Notes: generated by a model not told the origin, from the sequence alone. Positions 7,891 to 16,626 are shown, counted from the first letter of the stretch. The stretch: 64,000 nucleotides of DNA from Microbacteriaceae bacterium (GCA_004297935.1 SCRE01000023.1:124001-188000), one strand, 5' to 3'. Numbers and translations: made by a program.

Positions 7891-8862
7891 GTGACCAGCA
7901 CTATTGCCACTGTCGCCGCGCCGGACGACGCAGGCGCACCGGCGAGCGCGCACCCCGCGCCGGCGACCACTCGGCCCGCACTCGCCGGCCCAACCGTGTC
8001 GACGCAATGGCTGGCGGATCACATCGGTTCGGACGACCTCGTCATCCTCGATGCCACGGTTTTACAGCTCGGCGGCCCGGGCGAGAAGCCGGCCTATGTC
8101 AACGGCGACGAGGAGTACCTCGTGCACGGGCATGTTCCCGGTGCCGTGTTCGCGGATCTGCTCACCGACTTCAGCGATCCGGACGGCCGCCTGGGCTTCG
8201 TCAAGCCGACAGCGGAACGATTCGCGGCGGCCGCGGCATCCGTCGGGGTGGACGACAGCACGACCGTCGTCGTCTACGACAACTCCGTCGGGCACTGCGC
8301 CGCCCGCCTGTGGTGGTTGTTCCGCGCGTTCGGGCATGACAACGTCGCGGTGCTCGACGGCGGCTTGCGCAAGTGGCGAGCCGAGGAACGGCCGATCGAT
8401 CTCGGCTATGTGCCGCCGCGCACGGTCGGCTCGTTTGCCGCCGAAGAACAGCCGCAGTTCTGGGTGGACAAAGCCTATGTGCGCTCCGTCGTCGCCGGCG
8501 ATGCGGATGCCGTACTCGTCTGCGCAGTGCCCCGGCACGAGTTCACCGGGCAGAATGCGTATCGTGCTCGCGCCGGGCACATCCCCGGCAGCTTCAGCGC
8601 CCCGGCAACGTTCCTGATCAACCGGGAGACGAACGAGCTGCTGCCGCTCGACGAGTTGCGCACCTTCTTCGGGGATGCCTATGCTCCCGACCGCAAGACA
8701 GTCGCCTACTGCAGCGGTGGGCTTGCCGCAGCGGCTGCCGCGCTCGCCCTCACTCGGCTCGGCCATCCCGATATCGCAATCTACGACGGCTCCCTCAACG
8801 AGTGGGTGCTCGACGAAGACGCACCACTGATCACCACCTACCGAGCCCCGACCACGGGCTGA
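7891..8862 (+). CDS. Thiosulfate/3-mercaptopyruvate sulfurtransferase (two rhodanese domains)
   Basis: A tandem-rhodanese protein of about 323 residues. The N-terminal inactive domain contains HVPGAVFADL and VVYDNSVGHCAARLWWLFRAFGHDNVAVLDGG. The C-terminal active domain contains RAGHIPGSFSAP and the catalytic loop AYCSGGLAAAA with Cys near residue 274. It moves sulfur from thiosulfate or mercaptopyruvate to cyanide or thiols in the cytoplasm. The start is uncertain: the frame is open from a GTG at 7840, but family length and the sequence TSTIATVAAP favour the GTG at 7891. Neither has an obvious ribosome site. It stands alone, transcribed toward the DksA-like gene. Confidence 0.88.
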   Translation: MTSTIATVAAPDDAGAPASAHPAPATTRPALAGPTVSTQWLADHIGSDDLVILDATVLQLGGPGEKPAYVNGDEEYLVHGHVPGAVFADLLTDFSDPDGRLGFVKPTAERFAAAAASVGVDDSTTVVVYDNSVGHCAARLWWLFRAFGHDNVAVLDGGLRKWRAEERPIDLGYVPPRTVGSFAAEEQPQFWVDKAYVRSVVAGDADAVLVCAVPRHEFTGQNAYRARAGHIPGSFSAPATFLINRETNELLPLDELRTFFGDAYAPDRKTVAYCSGGLAAAAAALALTRLGHPDIAIYDGSLNEWVLDEDAPLITTYRAPTTG

Positions 8863-8993
8863 TCTGCTGCCGGTGGCTTGGACCCACGCCGCTTCGTCGA
8901 AATCATCGATGATCGGAGCAAACGTCGAGCGCACAGCCGTGCTCCATCGATCGTGCAGACCCGGCAGGACCCGATTCGTGGCAAGCTGACACC

Positions 8994-9368
8994 ATGCACT
9001 CAAGCGGGCTGTCCCCGGCACAGCTGCGACACTTCCGCGCGATGCTGCGAACAAGCCGAGCGGATGCCGCACTGCATCTCGCGCGCCTCACCGACTCGAT
9101 GACCGAGGTGCGTCTCGCGCGCTCGGACGGGTCGACCGACGACGAACACGACCCAGAAGGTCCGACAATGTCGCAGGAATGGTCCAGCCTCGACGGACGT
9201 GTTGCGTCAGCCGAAGCCGACCGGGCGGCCATCGACGCCGCGCTCGCCCGTCTCGACAACGAAATCTACGGATGCTGCATCCGTTGCGGCAACCCGATCG
9301 GCGCCGCACGACTGCAGGCACGGCCTGCTGCCGAACTGTGCATCGACTGCGCGCGCCAAGCCAACTGA
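8994..9368 (+). CDS. TraR/DksA-type C4 zinc-finger protein
   Basis: 124-residue protein with a helical N-terminal half and a C-terminal zinc finger formed by Cys95-x2-Cys98 and Cys116-x2-Cys119 (CCIRCGNPIGAARLQARPAAELCIDC). Proteins of this family bind RNA polymerase through its secondary channel. Short actinobacterial versions are poorly characterised. The start ATG follows an aagctgacacc leader without a strong ribosome site. The stop TGA is immediately followed by the first copy of the interspersed palindromic repeat, which probably arrived after the gene and now occupies its terminator region. Confidence 0.88.
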   Translation: MHSSGLSPAQLRHFRAMLRTSRADAALHLARLTDSMTEVRLARSDGSTDDEHDPEGPTMSQEWSSLDGRVASAEADRAAIDAALARLDNEIYGCCIRCGNPIGAARLQARPAAELCIDCARQAN

Positions 9369-9605
9369 TCGAGTAGCGAGCGCCAGCCCGGTGGTCGAGT
9401 AGCGCGGTGGAGCTCAAGGGATCGCGCAGCGATCCGCGACCCCAGCGCCGAACGAGCCTGCGAGTGAGGGTTGGAGCGCCAGCGAGCGTATCGAGACCTC
9501 CGAGCGCACCTCACGAGGTCTCGATACGCCAGCTCGCTGCTCTCGCCGGCTACTCGACCGCCGACGGGCTCCCAGGCTACTCGACCGCCGACGGGCTCGC
9601 CGGGT
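9369..9605. repeat. Interspersed palindromic repeat cluster, copy 1
   Basis: Alternating arms of the family seen across the window: tcgagtagcgagcgccagc at the left, ggtggtcgagtagcgcggtgg from 9391, gcgtatcgagacctc near 9488, aggtctcgatacgccagctc near 9510, then ctactcgaccgccgacgggct twice. The inverted arms can pair into a long hairpin. It fills the whole DksA-helicase gap and may serve as a terminator for the two convergent genes. Confidence 0.8.
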
Positions 9606-9661
9606 ACCCTTCGAGACGGCCGCGGGCGACCTCCTCTGGGCATCGCTCGACCACCGGCAGA

Positions 9662-12469
9662 CTAGAGCCGGGTGACGCCGCTCACCCGCACGACGGCGGT
9701 GCCTTCCTCGGCTGATGCCACCAGATCCACGATCGCGTCGATCCCCCAGTCGTGATCGCCGGCGGGGTCGGCCAGCACCTGACGCACCCGCCAGACACCA
9801 TCCGTGCCCGCCGCGCTCTCGTCGATGACGAGCATCATCGGACTGCGCGCATCCGCGCCGGTGAGAATCTGTGTATGCTCAGCGAAGTATGCGTCGAGAT
9901 CGTCGGCCCAGGAATCCGCTGGATAGTTGTCAGGCAGGGCGGCGAGCTCGTCATAGTGCTCGAGTGCGGCCAGTTGGACTCGACGGAACAGCTCATTGCG
10001 CACCAACACGGTGAATGCGCGGCGGTTCGTCGTGACATTGCGTGGAGCCGGCGGAACGATCGGCGCGTTCCCGTGAGCGCGCTTGTGGGCGTCGAGCAGC
10101 AGAACGTCGGGGTGGACGAGCTCTTCCCATTCGTCGAGCAGGCTCGAGTCGACCTGCCGCACCAGCTCGCCGAGCCACTCGATCAGGTCGAGCAGTTCCT
10201 CGTTCTTCAACTCGTCCGGGATGGTCTGCCGCGCAGCCCGGTACGCATCGGACAGGTAGCGAAGCACGACCCCTTCCGAACGGCTGAGCTTGTAGAACGA
10301 GATATATTCCGCAAACGACATGGCTCGCTCGTACATGTCGCGAACAACCGATTTCGGGCTCAACTCGAAATCGCGCACCCACGGCTGGTGCGTGCTGTAG
10401 GTCTCGAAGGACTGCACCAGCAGCTCGGCCAGGGGCCGCGGATGGGTGACCTGTTCGAGCAGCTCCATCCGCTGGTCGTACTCGATGCCCTCGGACTTCA
10501 TGGCCGCCACGGCTTCCCCGCGGGCGACGAACTGCTGCGCAGACAGCACCGGCCGCGGGTCGTCGAGCGTCGACTCCAAGACAGAGATCAGATCGAGTGC
10601 GAAGTTGCCGGTGCCGATGCCGGCTGCGCCGGCGGGCGAAGGGTCCGGCTCGAGCAGCTCGAACGCGGCGAGCGCAAACGGCGACAGCGGTTGGTTGAGT
10701 GCGAAGTTCGGCTGCAGGTCGACGGTGAGCCGGATCTGCATGGGGGTCTCGATGGGAGTCTCGATACGCTCGCTGGCGCTCGCTACTCGACCACCCGTAC
10801 CGGCGGTCGAGTGGCGAGGGACGAGCGTATCGAGACCCGGTGAGTCGGCCTCTGGCCACGATACACGTGCCCGTTCCTCGCTCGCTACGGTTCCTGAGGA
10901 AGCCGCCCGCGGCCGTCTCGAAGGGCGACCACCGGGAGAGACCTGCTCGACAATGCCCGCAGCCAGCAGGGTGCGATAGATGCCGAGGGCACGGCGGGCG
11001 AGTGCGAGCTGTTTCTTCCACGGCTCGTGGTTGTCGAAGATCAAGTCGTGCACGTGCGTGTAGACGTCTCCGCCGCGGCCGATCACGTTGATCAGCATTG
11101 CGCTGGTCATCTGCATGCTGGAGTGCAGCGTCTCCGGTTCCGCCGCGATGAGCTTGCGGAACGACGGCTCACCCCAGGAGACGAACCCCTCCGGCGCCCT
11201 CCTGCGCACAATCTTGCGACGCTTCTTGGGATCGTCACCGGCCGCTCGAAGCGCCTTCAGATTCTCCGTCTCGTGCTCCGGCGCTTGAACGACGACGGTT
11301 CCTGCGGTGTCATAGCCCGCCCGCCCCGCCCGCCCCGCGATCTGATGGAACTCGCGGGCGTTGAGTTGACGCATCCGCACGCCGTCGTATTTGGTCAACG
11401 CCGTCAAAAGCACCGTGCGAATCGGCACGTTGATGCCGACACCGAGAGTGTCGGTTCCGCAGATCACCCGCAGCAGTCCGCGCTGTGCGAGCTGCTCGAC
11501 GAGGCGGCGATATTTCGGCAGCATGCCGGCGTGGTGCACGCCGATGCCCAGTCGAAGCAGTCGCGACAGGGTCTTGCCGAACCCGGTCGCGAAGCGGAAG
11601 TCGCCGATCGCCTCCGCAGTGCGCGCGCGTTGCTCGCGGGATGCGACGCCCGCGCTTGCCAGCGCCTGTGCGCGTTCCAGCGCGGCCAGCTGCGAGAAGT
11701 GCACGATGTAGATCGGCGCCTGATGGGTCTCGAGCAGCTCCTCGATCGTCTCGTGCACGGGGGTGAGAGCGTACGAATAGTGCAACGGCACCGGTCGCTC
11801 GACACCGGTGACGACTGCCGTCTCCCGCCCCGTGCGACGACTGAGGTCTTTCGCCAGGTCGGTCACGTCGCCGAGGGTTGCCGACATCAGGACGAACTGC
11901 ACCTTCGGCAGTGTGAGGAGCGGCACCTGCCACGCCCAACCGCGATCCGGGTCGCCATAGAAGTGGAATTCGTCCATCACCACCTGCCCGACCGGAGTCT
12001 CCGGCCCCATCCGGAGAGCGAGATTCGCCAGGATCTCGGCGGTGCAGCAGATGATCGGCGCATCCGCATTGACGGCGGAGTCCCCCGTCATCATGCCGAC
12101 GTTCTCGGCACCGAACGTGTCGACGAGGGCGAAGAACTTCTCCGAGACGAGCGCCTTGATCGGCGCCGTATAGAACGTGCGGCGACCCTCGGCGAGTGCG
12201 GTCGCGTGCGCTCCGACGGCCACGAGCGATTTGCCGGTTCCGGTCGGTGTGCTCAGGATGACGTTCGCCCCGGAGACGATGCCGATCAGCGCCTCTTCCT
12301 GCGCCGGGTAGAGCGTGAGTCCGCCGGCCGTGACCCACGCGCTGAACGCGTCGAAGAGGGCATCCGGGCTCGGCGCGGTCGGGCCGGTGGTCGTCGCGTC
12401 CGCGCCGCCGGCCGCGATCATGCTCAACAGCGACGGGCGGGCCTCGTCCGCGACTTCTTCGATCGCCAC
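9662..12469 (-). CDS. DEAD/DEAH-box RNA helicase with DUF3516-type C-terminus, carrying an in-frame repeat insertion
   Basis: 935 residues. Helicase motifs are intact: STPTGTGKSLVA (Walker A, near residue 80), VMDEFHFYGD (DEFH box), LMSATLGD, GTDTLGVGINVPIRT and QIAGRAGRAGYDTAG. The C-terminal half matches the conserved region of actinobacterial DEAD helicases annotated with DUF3516. Residues about 511-574 (SPGGRPSRRPRAASSG...RVASASERIETPIET) do not look like the family. They are the translation of the palindromic repeat at 10748-10940, inserted without breaking frame, and would form a charged, low-complexity linker between helicase core and C-terminal region. The GTG start at 12469 lies 3 bases after the oxidoreductase stop, so the two are probably cotranscribed. 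Likely role: RNA remodelling or decay. Confidence 0.9.
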   Translation of the reverse strand: MAIEEVADEARPSLLSMIAAGGADATTTGPTAPSPDALFDAFSAWVTAGGLTLYPAQEEALIGIVSGANVILSTPTGTGKSLVAVGAHATALAEGRRTFYTAPIKALVSEKFFALVDTFGAENVGMMTGDSAVNADAPIICCTAEILANLALRMGPETPVGQVVMDEFHFYGDPDRGWAWQVPLLTLPKVQFVLMSATLGDVTDLAKDLSRRTGRETAVVTGVERPVPLHYSYALTPVHETIEELLETHQAPIYIVHFSQLAALERAQALASAGVASREQRARTAEAIGDFRFATGFGKTLSRLLRLGIGVHHAGMLPKYRRLVEQLAQRGLLRVICGTDTLGVGINVPIRTVLLTALTKYDGVRMRQLNAREFHQIAGRAGRAGYDTAGTVVVQAPEHETENLKALRAAGDDPKKRRKIVRRRAPEGFVSWGEPSFRKLIAAEPETLHSSMQMTSAMLINVIGRGGDVYTHVHDLIFDNHEPWKKQLALARRALGIYRTLLAAGIVEQVSPGGRPSRRPRAASSGTVASEERARVSWPEADSPGLDTLVPRHSTAGTGGRVASASERIETPIETPMQIRLTVDLQPNFALNQPLSPFALAAFELLEPDPSPAGAAGIGTGNFALDLISVLESTLDDPRPVLSAQQFVARGEAVAAMKSEGIEYDQRMELLEQVTHPRPLAELLVQSFETYSTHQPWVRDFELSPKSVVRDMYERAMSFAEYISFYKLSRSEGVVLRYLSDAYRAARQTIPDELKNEELLDLIEWLGELVRQVDSSLLDEWEELVHPDVLLLDAHKRAHGNAPIVPPAPRNVTTNRRAFTVLVRNELFRRVQLAALEHYDELAALPDNYPADSWADDLDAYFAEHTQILTGADARSPMMLVIDESAAGTDGVWRVRQVLADPAGDHDWGIDAIVDLVASAEEGTAVVRVSGVTRL
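10748..10940. repeat. Interspersed palindromic repeat copy 2, inside a coding sequence
   Basis: ggtctcgatgggagtctcgatacgctcgctggcgctcgctactcgaccac, then ggtcgagtggcgag and gagcgtatcgagacccgg, carries both arms of the family. A second motif follows (aagccgcccgcggccgtctcgaag), the reverse complement of a motif at 9606 and 14753. The whole insert stays open in the helicase frame. Confidence 0.8.
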
Positions 12470-12472
12470 CGG

Positions 12473-13342
12473 TTACAGCACGTCCTCGAGCAGGCGTGGT
12501 TGGTGCCCGGTGAGGGCTTCGACATCACCGCTGATGTGCTCGAGCTCACCGCCGGCGATAGCTGTGTAAGTGCTGACCCACGCGTCCAGCTGCCATTGCT
12601 CGGCATCCGGATACGTCGCCCGTCGCGACGCATACGCCTCGGCGACCGTCTCGTTCTGGAACGTGACCGAGCGTCCGGTCGCAGCACTCACCCGGCAGGC
12701 CAGCTCGCCGAACGTGAGCGCCTCGCGCCCGGTCAGCTCGTACACGGCATTCTCGTGCGCGGCCGGCTCGTTCAGGATGGCGACGACCGCGTCAGCGACG
12801 TCCGCTCGAGCAACGGCGGCGGTGCGTCCCTCGCCCGCGGGCCCACGGATGACGCCGGCCTCGTCGGCGAAGAACGGCAGCAGATCCAGATAGAAGTTGT
12901 CGCGCAGAAACGTGAAGGTCATGCCGCTCTCACGGATCGCCTGCTCGGTCAGACCGTGATCGCGGGCGAGTGTGAAATCTGCCGTCTCCCCCGCACCGAC
13001 GAAAGATGTGTAGATCAGATGCCGCACGCCGGCCTGCGCCGCGGCCCGAACGAAGCTGCGATGTGCCTCCAGCCGATCGGCGCTCTCCGTCGCCGACACC
13101 ATGAACGCGACGTCGACGCCGGCAAGCGCCTGCCGAACGGCGTCGGCATCCGCGTAATCCGCTCGGGCCAGCTCGACACCGTCGAACCGGGGAACCCGCG
13201 ACAGATCACGGGCGACCAGGCGCAGCGACGGCCGCTCCACGACGTCCACGACTCGGCCCCGATGCCCGGCATCCAACGCCAACGCGCGGGCGACGATTCC
13301 GCCGATGTGGCCGGTGGACCCGGTGAGAGCGATCGTCGTCAT
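12473..13342 (-). CDS. NmrA-like SDR-family NAD(P)-dependent oxidoreductase/epimerase
   Basis: 289 residues starting at MTTIALTGSTGHIGGIVARAL, whose TGSTGHIGG is the Rossmann dinucleotide-binding loop. The rest follows the NmrA/QOR2 pattern: ARADYADADAVRQALAGVDVAFMVSA, RHLIYTSFVGAGETADFTLARDHGLTEQAIRESGMTFTFLRDNFYLDLLP, and YELTGREALTFGELA. Such proteins reduce quinones or act as redox sensors; the catalytic YxxxK of classical SDRs is not evident. A longer open frame upstream to 14110 is a shadow of the next gene. The true ATG at 13342 overlaps that gene's stop by 4 bases. It forms an operon with the LysR-domain protein upstream and the helicase downstream. Confidence 0.88.
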   Translation of the reverse strand: MTTIALTGSTGHIGGIVARALALDAGHRGRVVDVVERPSLRLVARDLSRVPRFDGVELARADYADADAVRQALAGVDVAFMVSATESADRLEAHRSFVRAAAQAGVRHLIYTSFVGAGETADFTLARDHGLTEQAIRESGMTFTFLRDNFYLDLLPFFADEAGVIRGPAGEGRTAAVARADVADAVVAILNEPAAHENAVYELTGREALTFGELACRVSAATGRSVTFQNETVAEAYASRRATYPDAEQWQLDAWVSTYTAIAGGELEHISGDVEALTGHQPRLLEDVL

Positions 13343-14196
13343 GACGTGGCCATCGGTCGTTCGGCACCGGAGCGCGAGGTCATCCGGCCGGATGCCTTGC
13401 CCGGTTTTCCGCCCTTGGCTGCGGCCCCTGCTTTTCCGGCAGCTCCTCCTCTGGGCTGCTTGCCGGTCTTGCCTTGCTTGCCTGTCTTGCCTGTCTTGCC
13501 TGTCTTGCCTGCGGCAGCCTGCTTGCCTACACCTTGCTTGCCGGCCTTGGCGGCTTTCGCGTTCGCCTTCTTCTGCGCCGTGCTCGTGGGGCGGGCAGTG
13601 ACCCCGCGCGAGCTGCGGGCCGTGCGCCCGCGGACGACCCCGATGAAGTCGTCGACGGCGATGCTGTCGGCATCCCGATGATGGGCGCCGACGGTGTGCG
13701 CGGGCCAGGCCAGCGCAATGCCGGTGGAGGGCGCATCCGTCACCGGACGATACGTCACGTCCCGCCGCGCATGCAGTCGGGCGATGGACTGCGGCACGAT
13801 CACGACGCCCGCGCCCGCCGCAACGACCGCGATCGTCTCCTCGATGTCGCCGGAGTCGTCGTGCACGGTTTCCCCGCTCAGGTCGGCGCGGCTGATCTCG
13901 TCGACGGCGGCGATGGCGTGATCCTTCGGCACGACGACGACCGCGAGCTCGGCATAGAGCGGGATGACGTTGAGTCCGTCGCGATCGATCGGCAGCCGCA
14001 CGAACGCCATCTGCGCGCGGCCGTCGCGCAAGACATCCGTCTGGTCCGTGTCGGTGCGCACCAGCTCGAGCGGGCGATCGGGCCTGCGCTGTCCCCAGAT
14101 CCGCGCCCATTTCGCGGGTGTGACCCCGCGCACGTAGCCGACGCGGAACGGTTCGGCGGGTTCGCGTCGCGGTCGGGTGTGTGCATCCGCGGCCAT
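13339..14196 (-). CDS. LysR-type substrate-binding domain protein without HTH, with basic repetitive tail
   Basis: About 285 residues. Residues from PFRVGYVRGVTPAKWARIWGQRRPDRPLELVRT to roughly 190 form a LysR effector-binding domain (DQTDVLRDGRAQMAFVRLPIDRDGLNVIPLYAELAVVVVPKDHAIA). The normal N-terminal winged helix is absent; the protein begins about 20 residues before the effector domain. The last 85 residues are a lysine/glycine/alanine tail with tandem GKT units (9-bp DNA repeats around 13476-13511), reminiscent of histone H1-like tails. The tail may replace the HTH in nucleic-acid contact (inference). I choose the ATG at 14196, seven bases after AGGGAG, over 14202. It is divergent from the DUF5997 gene with only 63 bases between. 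Confidence 0.85.
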   Translation of the reverse strand: MAADAHTRPRREPAEPFRVGYVRGVTPAKWARIWGQRRPDRPLELVRTDTDQTDVLRDGRAQMAFVRLPIDRDGLNVIPLYAELAVVVVPKDHAIAAVDEISRADLSGETVHDDSGDIEETIAVVAAGAGVVIVPQSIARLHARRDVTYRPVTDAPSTGIALAWPAHTVGAHHRDADSIAVDDFIGVVRGRTARSSRGVTARPTSTAQKKANAKAAKAGKQGVGKQAAAGKTGKTGKTGKQGKTGKQPRGGAAGKAGAAAKGGKPGKASGRMTSRSGAERPMATS

Positions 14197-14259
14197 CGTC
14201 ATCTCCCTTGCCTGTTGCGCTCGCCTGCTGCGCGGCTTCTGTCAGGATACGCTGGAGCG

Positions 14260-14715
14260 ATGACCGACGAGACGCCTAACGTTGCCCGGCCGGTACAGCA
14301 ACAGTCGCAGGCTGCACCGCAAGCTGCGAAGCAGCAACGACCGCAGTTGATGAAGCCGGCGACCGCGGCCAAGAAGCTCGGGCTCTATCTGCCCGCTTGC
14401 CCGGAAGCGTTCCGGAACGAGCCGATCAGCCGGGCGGCATTCGCGACGCTGCAGTCTGACCCGCCGGCCTGGCTGGCGGAGCTGCGCCGCGGTGGCCCGC
14501 ACCCGCGCGATGTCGTCGCACGCAAGCTCGGCGTCTCAGTGTCGGGCCTTGCCCGCGCCGGCGTGACGGATGCGCTGACCACCGCACAGATCCAGGAACT
14601 TCTGGCGACCCTGCCCGCGTGGCTGGTCACCGAGCGCGCGACGCAGGCCGCCGTACGCGCCGAGAACGCCCGAGTGAAGGCCCGCGACGCAGAGCGGCGC
14701 GCACGCACCGAATAG
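14260..14715 (+). CDS. DUF5997 family protein
   Basis: 151-residue protein of unknown function, starting MTDETPNVARPVQQQ. After a glutamine/alanine-rich N-terminal 30 residues it reads MKPATAAKKLGLYLPACPEAFRNEPISRAAFATLQSDPPAWLAELRRGGPHPRDVVARKLGVSVSGLARAG, a region I recognise from actinobacterial DUF5997 proteins commonly found divergent from an HTH-less LysR-domain gene, as here. The C-terminus is a charged helix (ERATQAAVRAENARVKARDAERRARTE). The shared intergenic region suggests a functional pair. No enzymatic motif is visible. Confidence 0.8.
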   Translation: MTDETPNVARPVQQQSQAAPQAAKQQRPQLMKPATAAKKLGLYLPACPEAFRNEPISRAAFATLQSDPPAWLAELRRGGPHPRDVVARKLGVSVSGLARAGVTDALTTAQIQELLATLPAWLVTERATQAAVRAENARVKARDAERRARTE

Positions 14716-14720
14716 CGCGA

Positions 14721-14760
14721 CTCGAAACAAGGGTGCCCTGCGATGCAGGGTGGTTTCGAG
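14721..14760. terminator. Long stem-loop between convergent genes
   Basis: CTCGAAAC at 14721-14728 pairs with GTTTCGAG at 14753-14760, and inside it CCCTGC (14736-14741) pairs with GCAGGG (14745-14750) around a GAT loop. The nested hairpin lies just after the DUF5997 stop, before the convergent acyl-CoA dehydrogenase, so a bidirectional terminator role is likely although no T-run follows. The right arm runs into the second repeat motif (cgagacggccgcg). Confidence 0.5.
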
Positions 14761-14834
14761 ACGGCCGCGTGCGGCCTCCGGGGCCACCGGAGCCCTCTCT
14801 GGCATCCAGGCCGAGCGCCTCGATCACGGAAGAC

Positions 14835-16469
14835 TCACGCACGGGCGAGGATCGCCGCCGTGTCGGCGCCTGAGGGCACCGTGCCATAGAGCCTGCCACG
14901 GTCGGGCCCGAGCCGTGTCTGGATGAATGCGTCCGACACGGCAGCAGGGGCCGTGCGCATCAGCAACGACGCCTGCAACGCGAGGGCCATCGCTTCGACG
15001 AGGCGACGAGCGATGAGAGCTGCGCCCGCAGCATCCGCTTGTGCGACGTCGTGCAGCAGCCGTCGGGTCTGTGTCAGGTGTGCGTCGAGCACCGGATCCG
15101 CGCCCGCTGCCCGCGAGACTTCGAGATCGAACGCGGCCGTCGTTGCAGGCTCGCGGGTGAGCGCACGCAGCACGTCGAGGGCGATCACGTTGCCGGAGCC
15201 CTCCCAGATGGCCATCACGGGTTGCTCGCGATAGCGGCGGGCGAGCGGAAACTCCTCGATGTAGCCGTTGCCGCCGAGACACTCGAGCGCTTCGTAGGCG
15301 TGCTCCGGCCCGCGCTTGCAGACCCAGTATTTCGACACGGCCGTGGCGAGTCGGCGGAACGCACGCTCTTGATCGCCGGCGTCGTCGTCGTGTGCGCGGG
15401 CGAGTCGCATCGCCGTGGCGGTCGCCGCCTCCGATTCGAGCGCCAGGTCGGCCAGCACGGATGCCATCACCGGCTGGTCGATCAGCTCGGCCCCGAACGC
15501 ACGCCGATGCCGCGCATGCCAGGTGGCCTCTGCGACGGCCTGACGCATCCCCGCGGCCGTGCCGAGCACGCAGTCCAGCCGGGTACGGGCGACCATCTCG
15601 ATGATGGTTCGCACACCGCGGCCCTCTTCGCCGACCAGGTGTCCGACCGTGCCGTCGAACTCGACCTCGCAGGATGCGTTCGATCGGTTCCCGAGCTTGT
15701 CCTTGAGCCGTTGGATGCGGAACACATTGCGCGATCCGGTCGCCAGCACACGCGGCACGAGAAAGCAGCTCAGCCCCGACTGTGACTGCGCGAGCACCAG
15801 AAAGGCATCCGACATCGGCGCGCTGCAGAACCATTTGTGGCCGGTGAGCCGCCAGCTGCCGTCGCCGGCATCGATCGCGCGGGTGCTGGCAGCGCGCACA
15901 TCCGACCCGCCCTGCTTCTCGGTCATCGCCATTCCGAACAGAGCAGATCTCGTTCCCCACGACGCCCCGGTGCGCAGATTCGGATCGTACTCACGGCTGA
16001 GCAACCGCGGCAACCACTGTTCGGCAAGCGCCGGAGTGGTCTGCAGCGCCGGCACTGCCGCGTGCGTCATGGATACCGGACAGGCGTGCCCCGGCTCGAC
16101 CTGCGCGAACATCATGAACGTCGCCGCTCGTGCGACGCTCGCGCCAGGCCGCGGCTGCGCCCAGGCCGACGTGTGCGCGCCATGCGCTACCGCGGCGGCG
16201 AGGATGCGGTGATACGACGGATCGTATTCGACCTCGTCGATGCGATGCCCGTAGCGGTCGTGGGTGTGCAGCACGGGTTCGTGCGTGTTGGCGCGTTCGG
16301 CATCCCGTTGGAACTCGGCGGTGCCGACGACACGGCCGACCTCATGCAGCCCGGGGATCGCCCACGCCGCGTCATACCGCGCGACCGCTTCGACCAGCGG
16401 CGTGTTCAACGTGAACTCGTCGATGCCGGATCGCGGCGGAACCTGATTGATCACCTCGTGCGTGCTCAT
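14835..16469 (-). CDS. AidB-like acyl-CoA dehydrogenase
   Basis: About 544 residues from the ATG at 16469 (MSTHEVINQVPPRSGIDEFTLNTPLVEAVARYDA). The EVxNQVPP start, HDRYGHRIDEVEYDPSYHRI and the central FAD-site segments MAMTEKQGGSDVRAAST and KWFCSAPMSDAFLVLAQS are typical of the AidB/isovaleryl-CoA-dehydrogenase-like branch. The C-terminal half includes YEALECLGGNGYIEEFPLARRYREQPVMAIWEGSGNVIALDVLRA. E. coli AidB binds DNA and is linked to alkylation stress; substrates of actinobacterial members are uncertain. A start 30 bases upstream (MNARRQGRRAMSTH) is also possible. Confidence 0.9.
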   Translation of the reverse strand: MSTHEVINQVPPRSGIDEFTLNTPLVEAVARYDAAWAIPGLHEVGRVVGTAEFQRDAERANTHEPVLHTHDRYGHRIDEVEYDPSYHRILAAAVAHGAHTSAWAQPRPGASVARAATFMMFAQVEPGHACPVSMTHAAVPALQTTPALAEQWLPRLLSREYDPNLRTGASWGTRSALFGMAMTEKQGGSDVRAASTRAIDAGDGSWRLTGHKWFCSAPMSDAFLVLAQSQSGLSCFLVPRVLATGSRNVFRIQRLKDKLGNRSNASCEVEFDGTVGHLVGEEGRGVRTIIEMVARTRLDCVLGTAAGMRQAVAEATWHARHRRAFGAELIDQPVMASVLADLALESEAATATAMRLARAHDDDAGDQERAFRRLATAVSKYWVCKRGPEHAYEALECLGGNGYIEEFPLARRYREQPVMAIWEGSGNVIALDVLRALTREPATTAAFDLEVSRAAGADPVLDAHLTQTRRLLHDVAQADAAGAALIARRLVEAMALALQASLLMRTAPAAVSDAFIQTRLGPDRGRLYGTVPSGADTAAILARA

Positions 16470-16626
16470 CGCTCGCCTGCCCTGCCTTCGTGCGTTCATG
16501 GCCTCATCGCCAGTACTGACCGTGCAGTCCCATCTTCGACGCTTCGCCGCCCATCTGCCAGCTTGCGGGCGGCACGGCGCGGACACGCGCATTCGCAGCA
16601 CAAGGACTGTGAGCAAGAATGGAGGC

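Noticed and set aside
9662-9700. dGTPase or helicase stop as frameshift
   Set aside because: The helicase stop at 9662 is consistent with family length once the insert is discounted; no lost C-terminal motif is evident.
13476-13511. 9-bp tandem repeat as an independent repeat element
   Set aside because: It is coding: it encodes the GKT units in the tail of the LysR-domain protein, so it is described there.
11027-13681. 884-codon plus-strand frame opposite helicase and oxidoreductase
   Set aside because: Composition (long runs of Arg, His, Asp without hydrophobic pattern) is that of antisense translation; the minus-strand genes have full motifs.
12473-14110. 545-codon minus-strand frame as one protein
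   Set aside because: Only its C-terminal 289 codons, from the ATG at 13342, make sense as an NmrA-like reductase; the first part is an out-of-frame reading of the LysR-domain gene.
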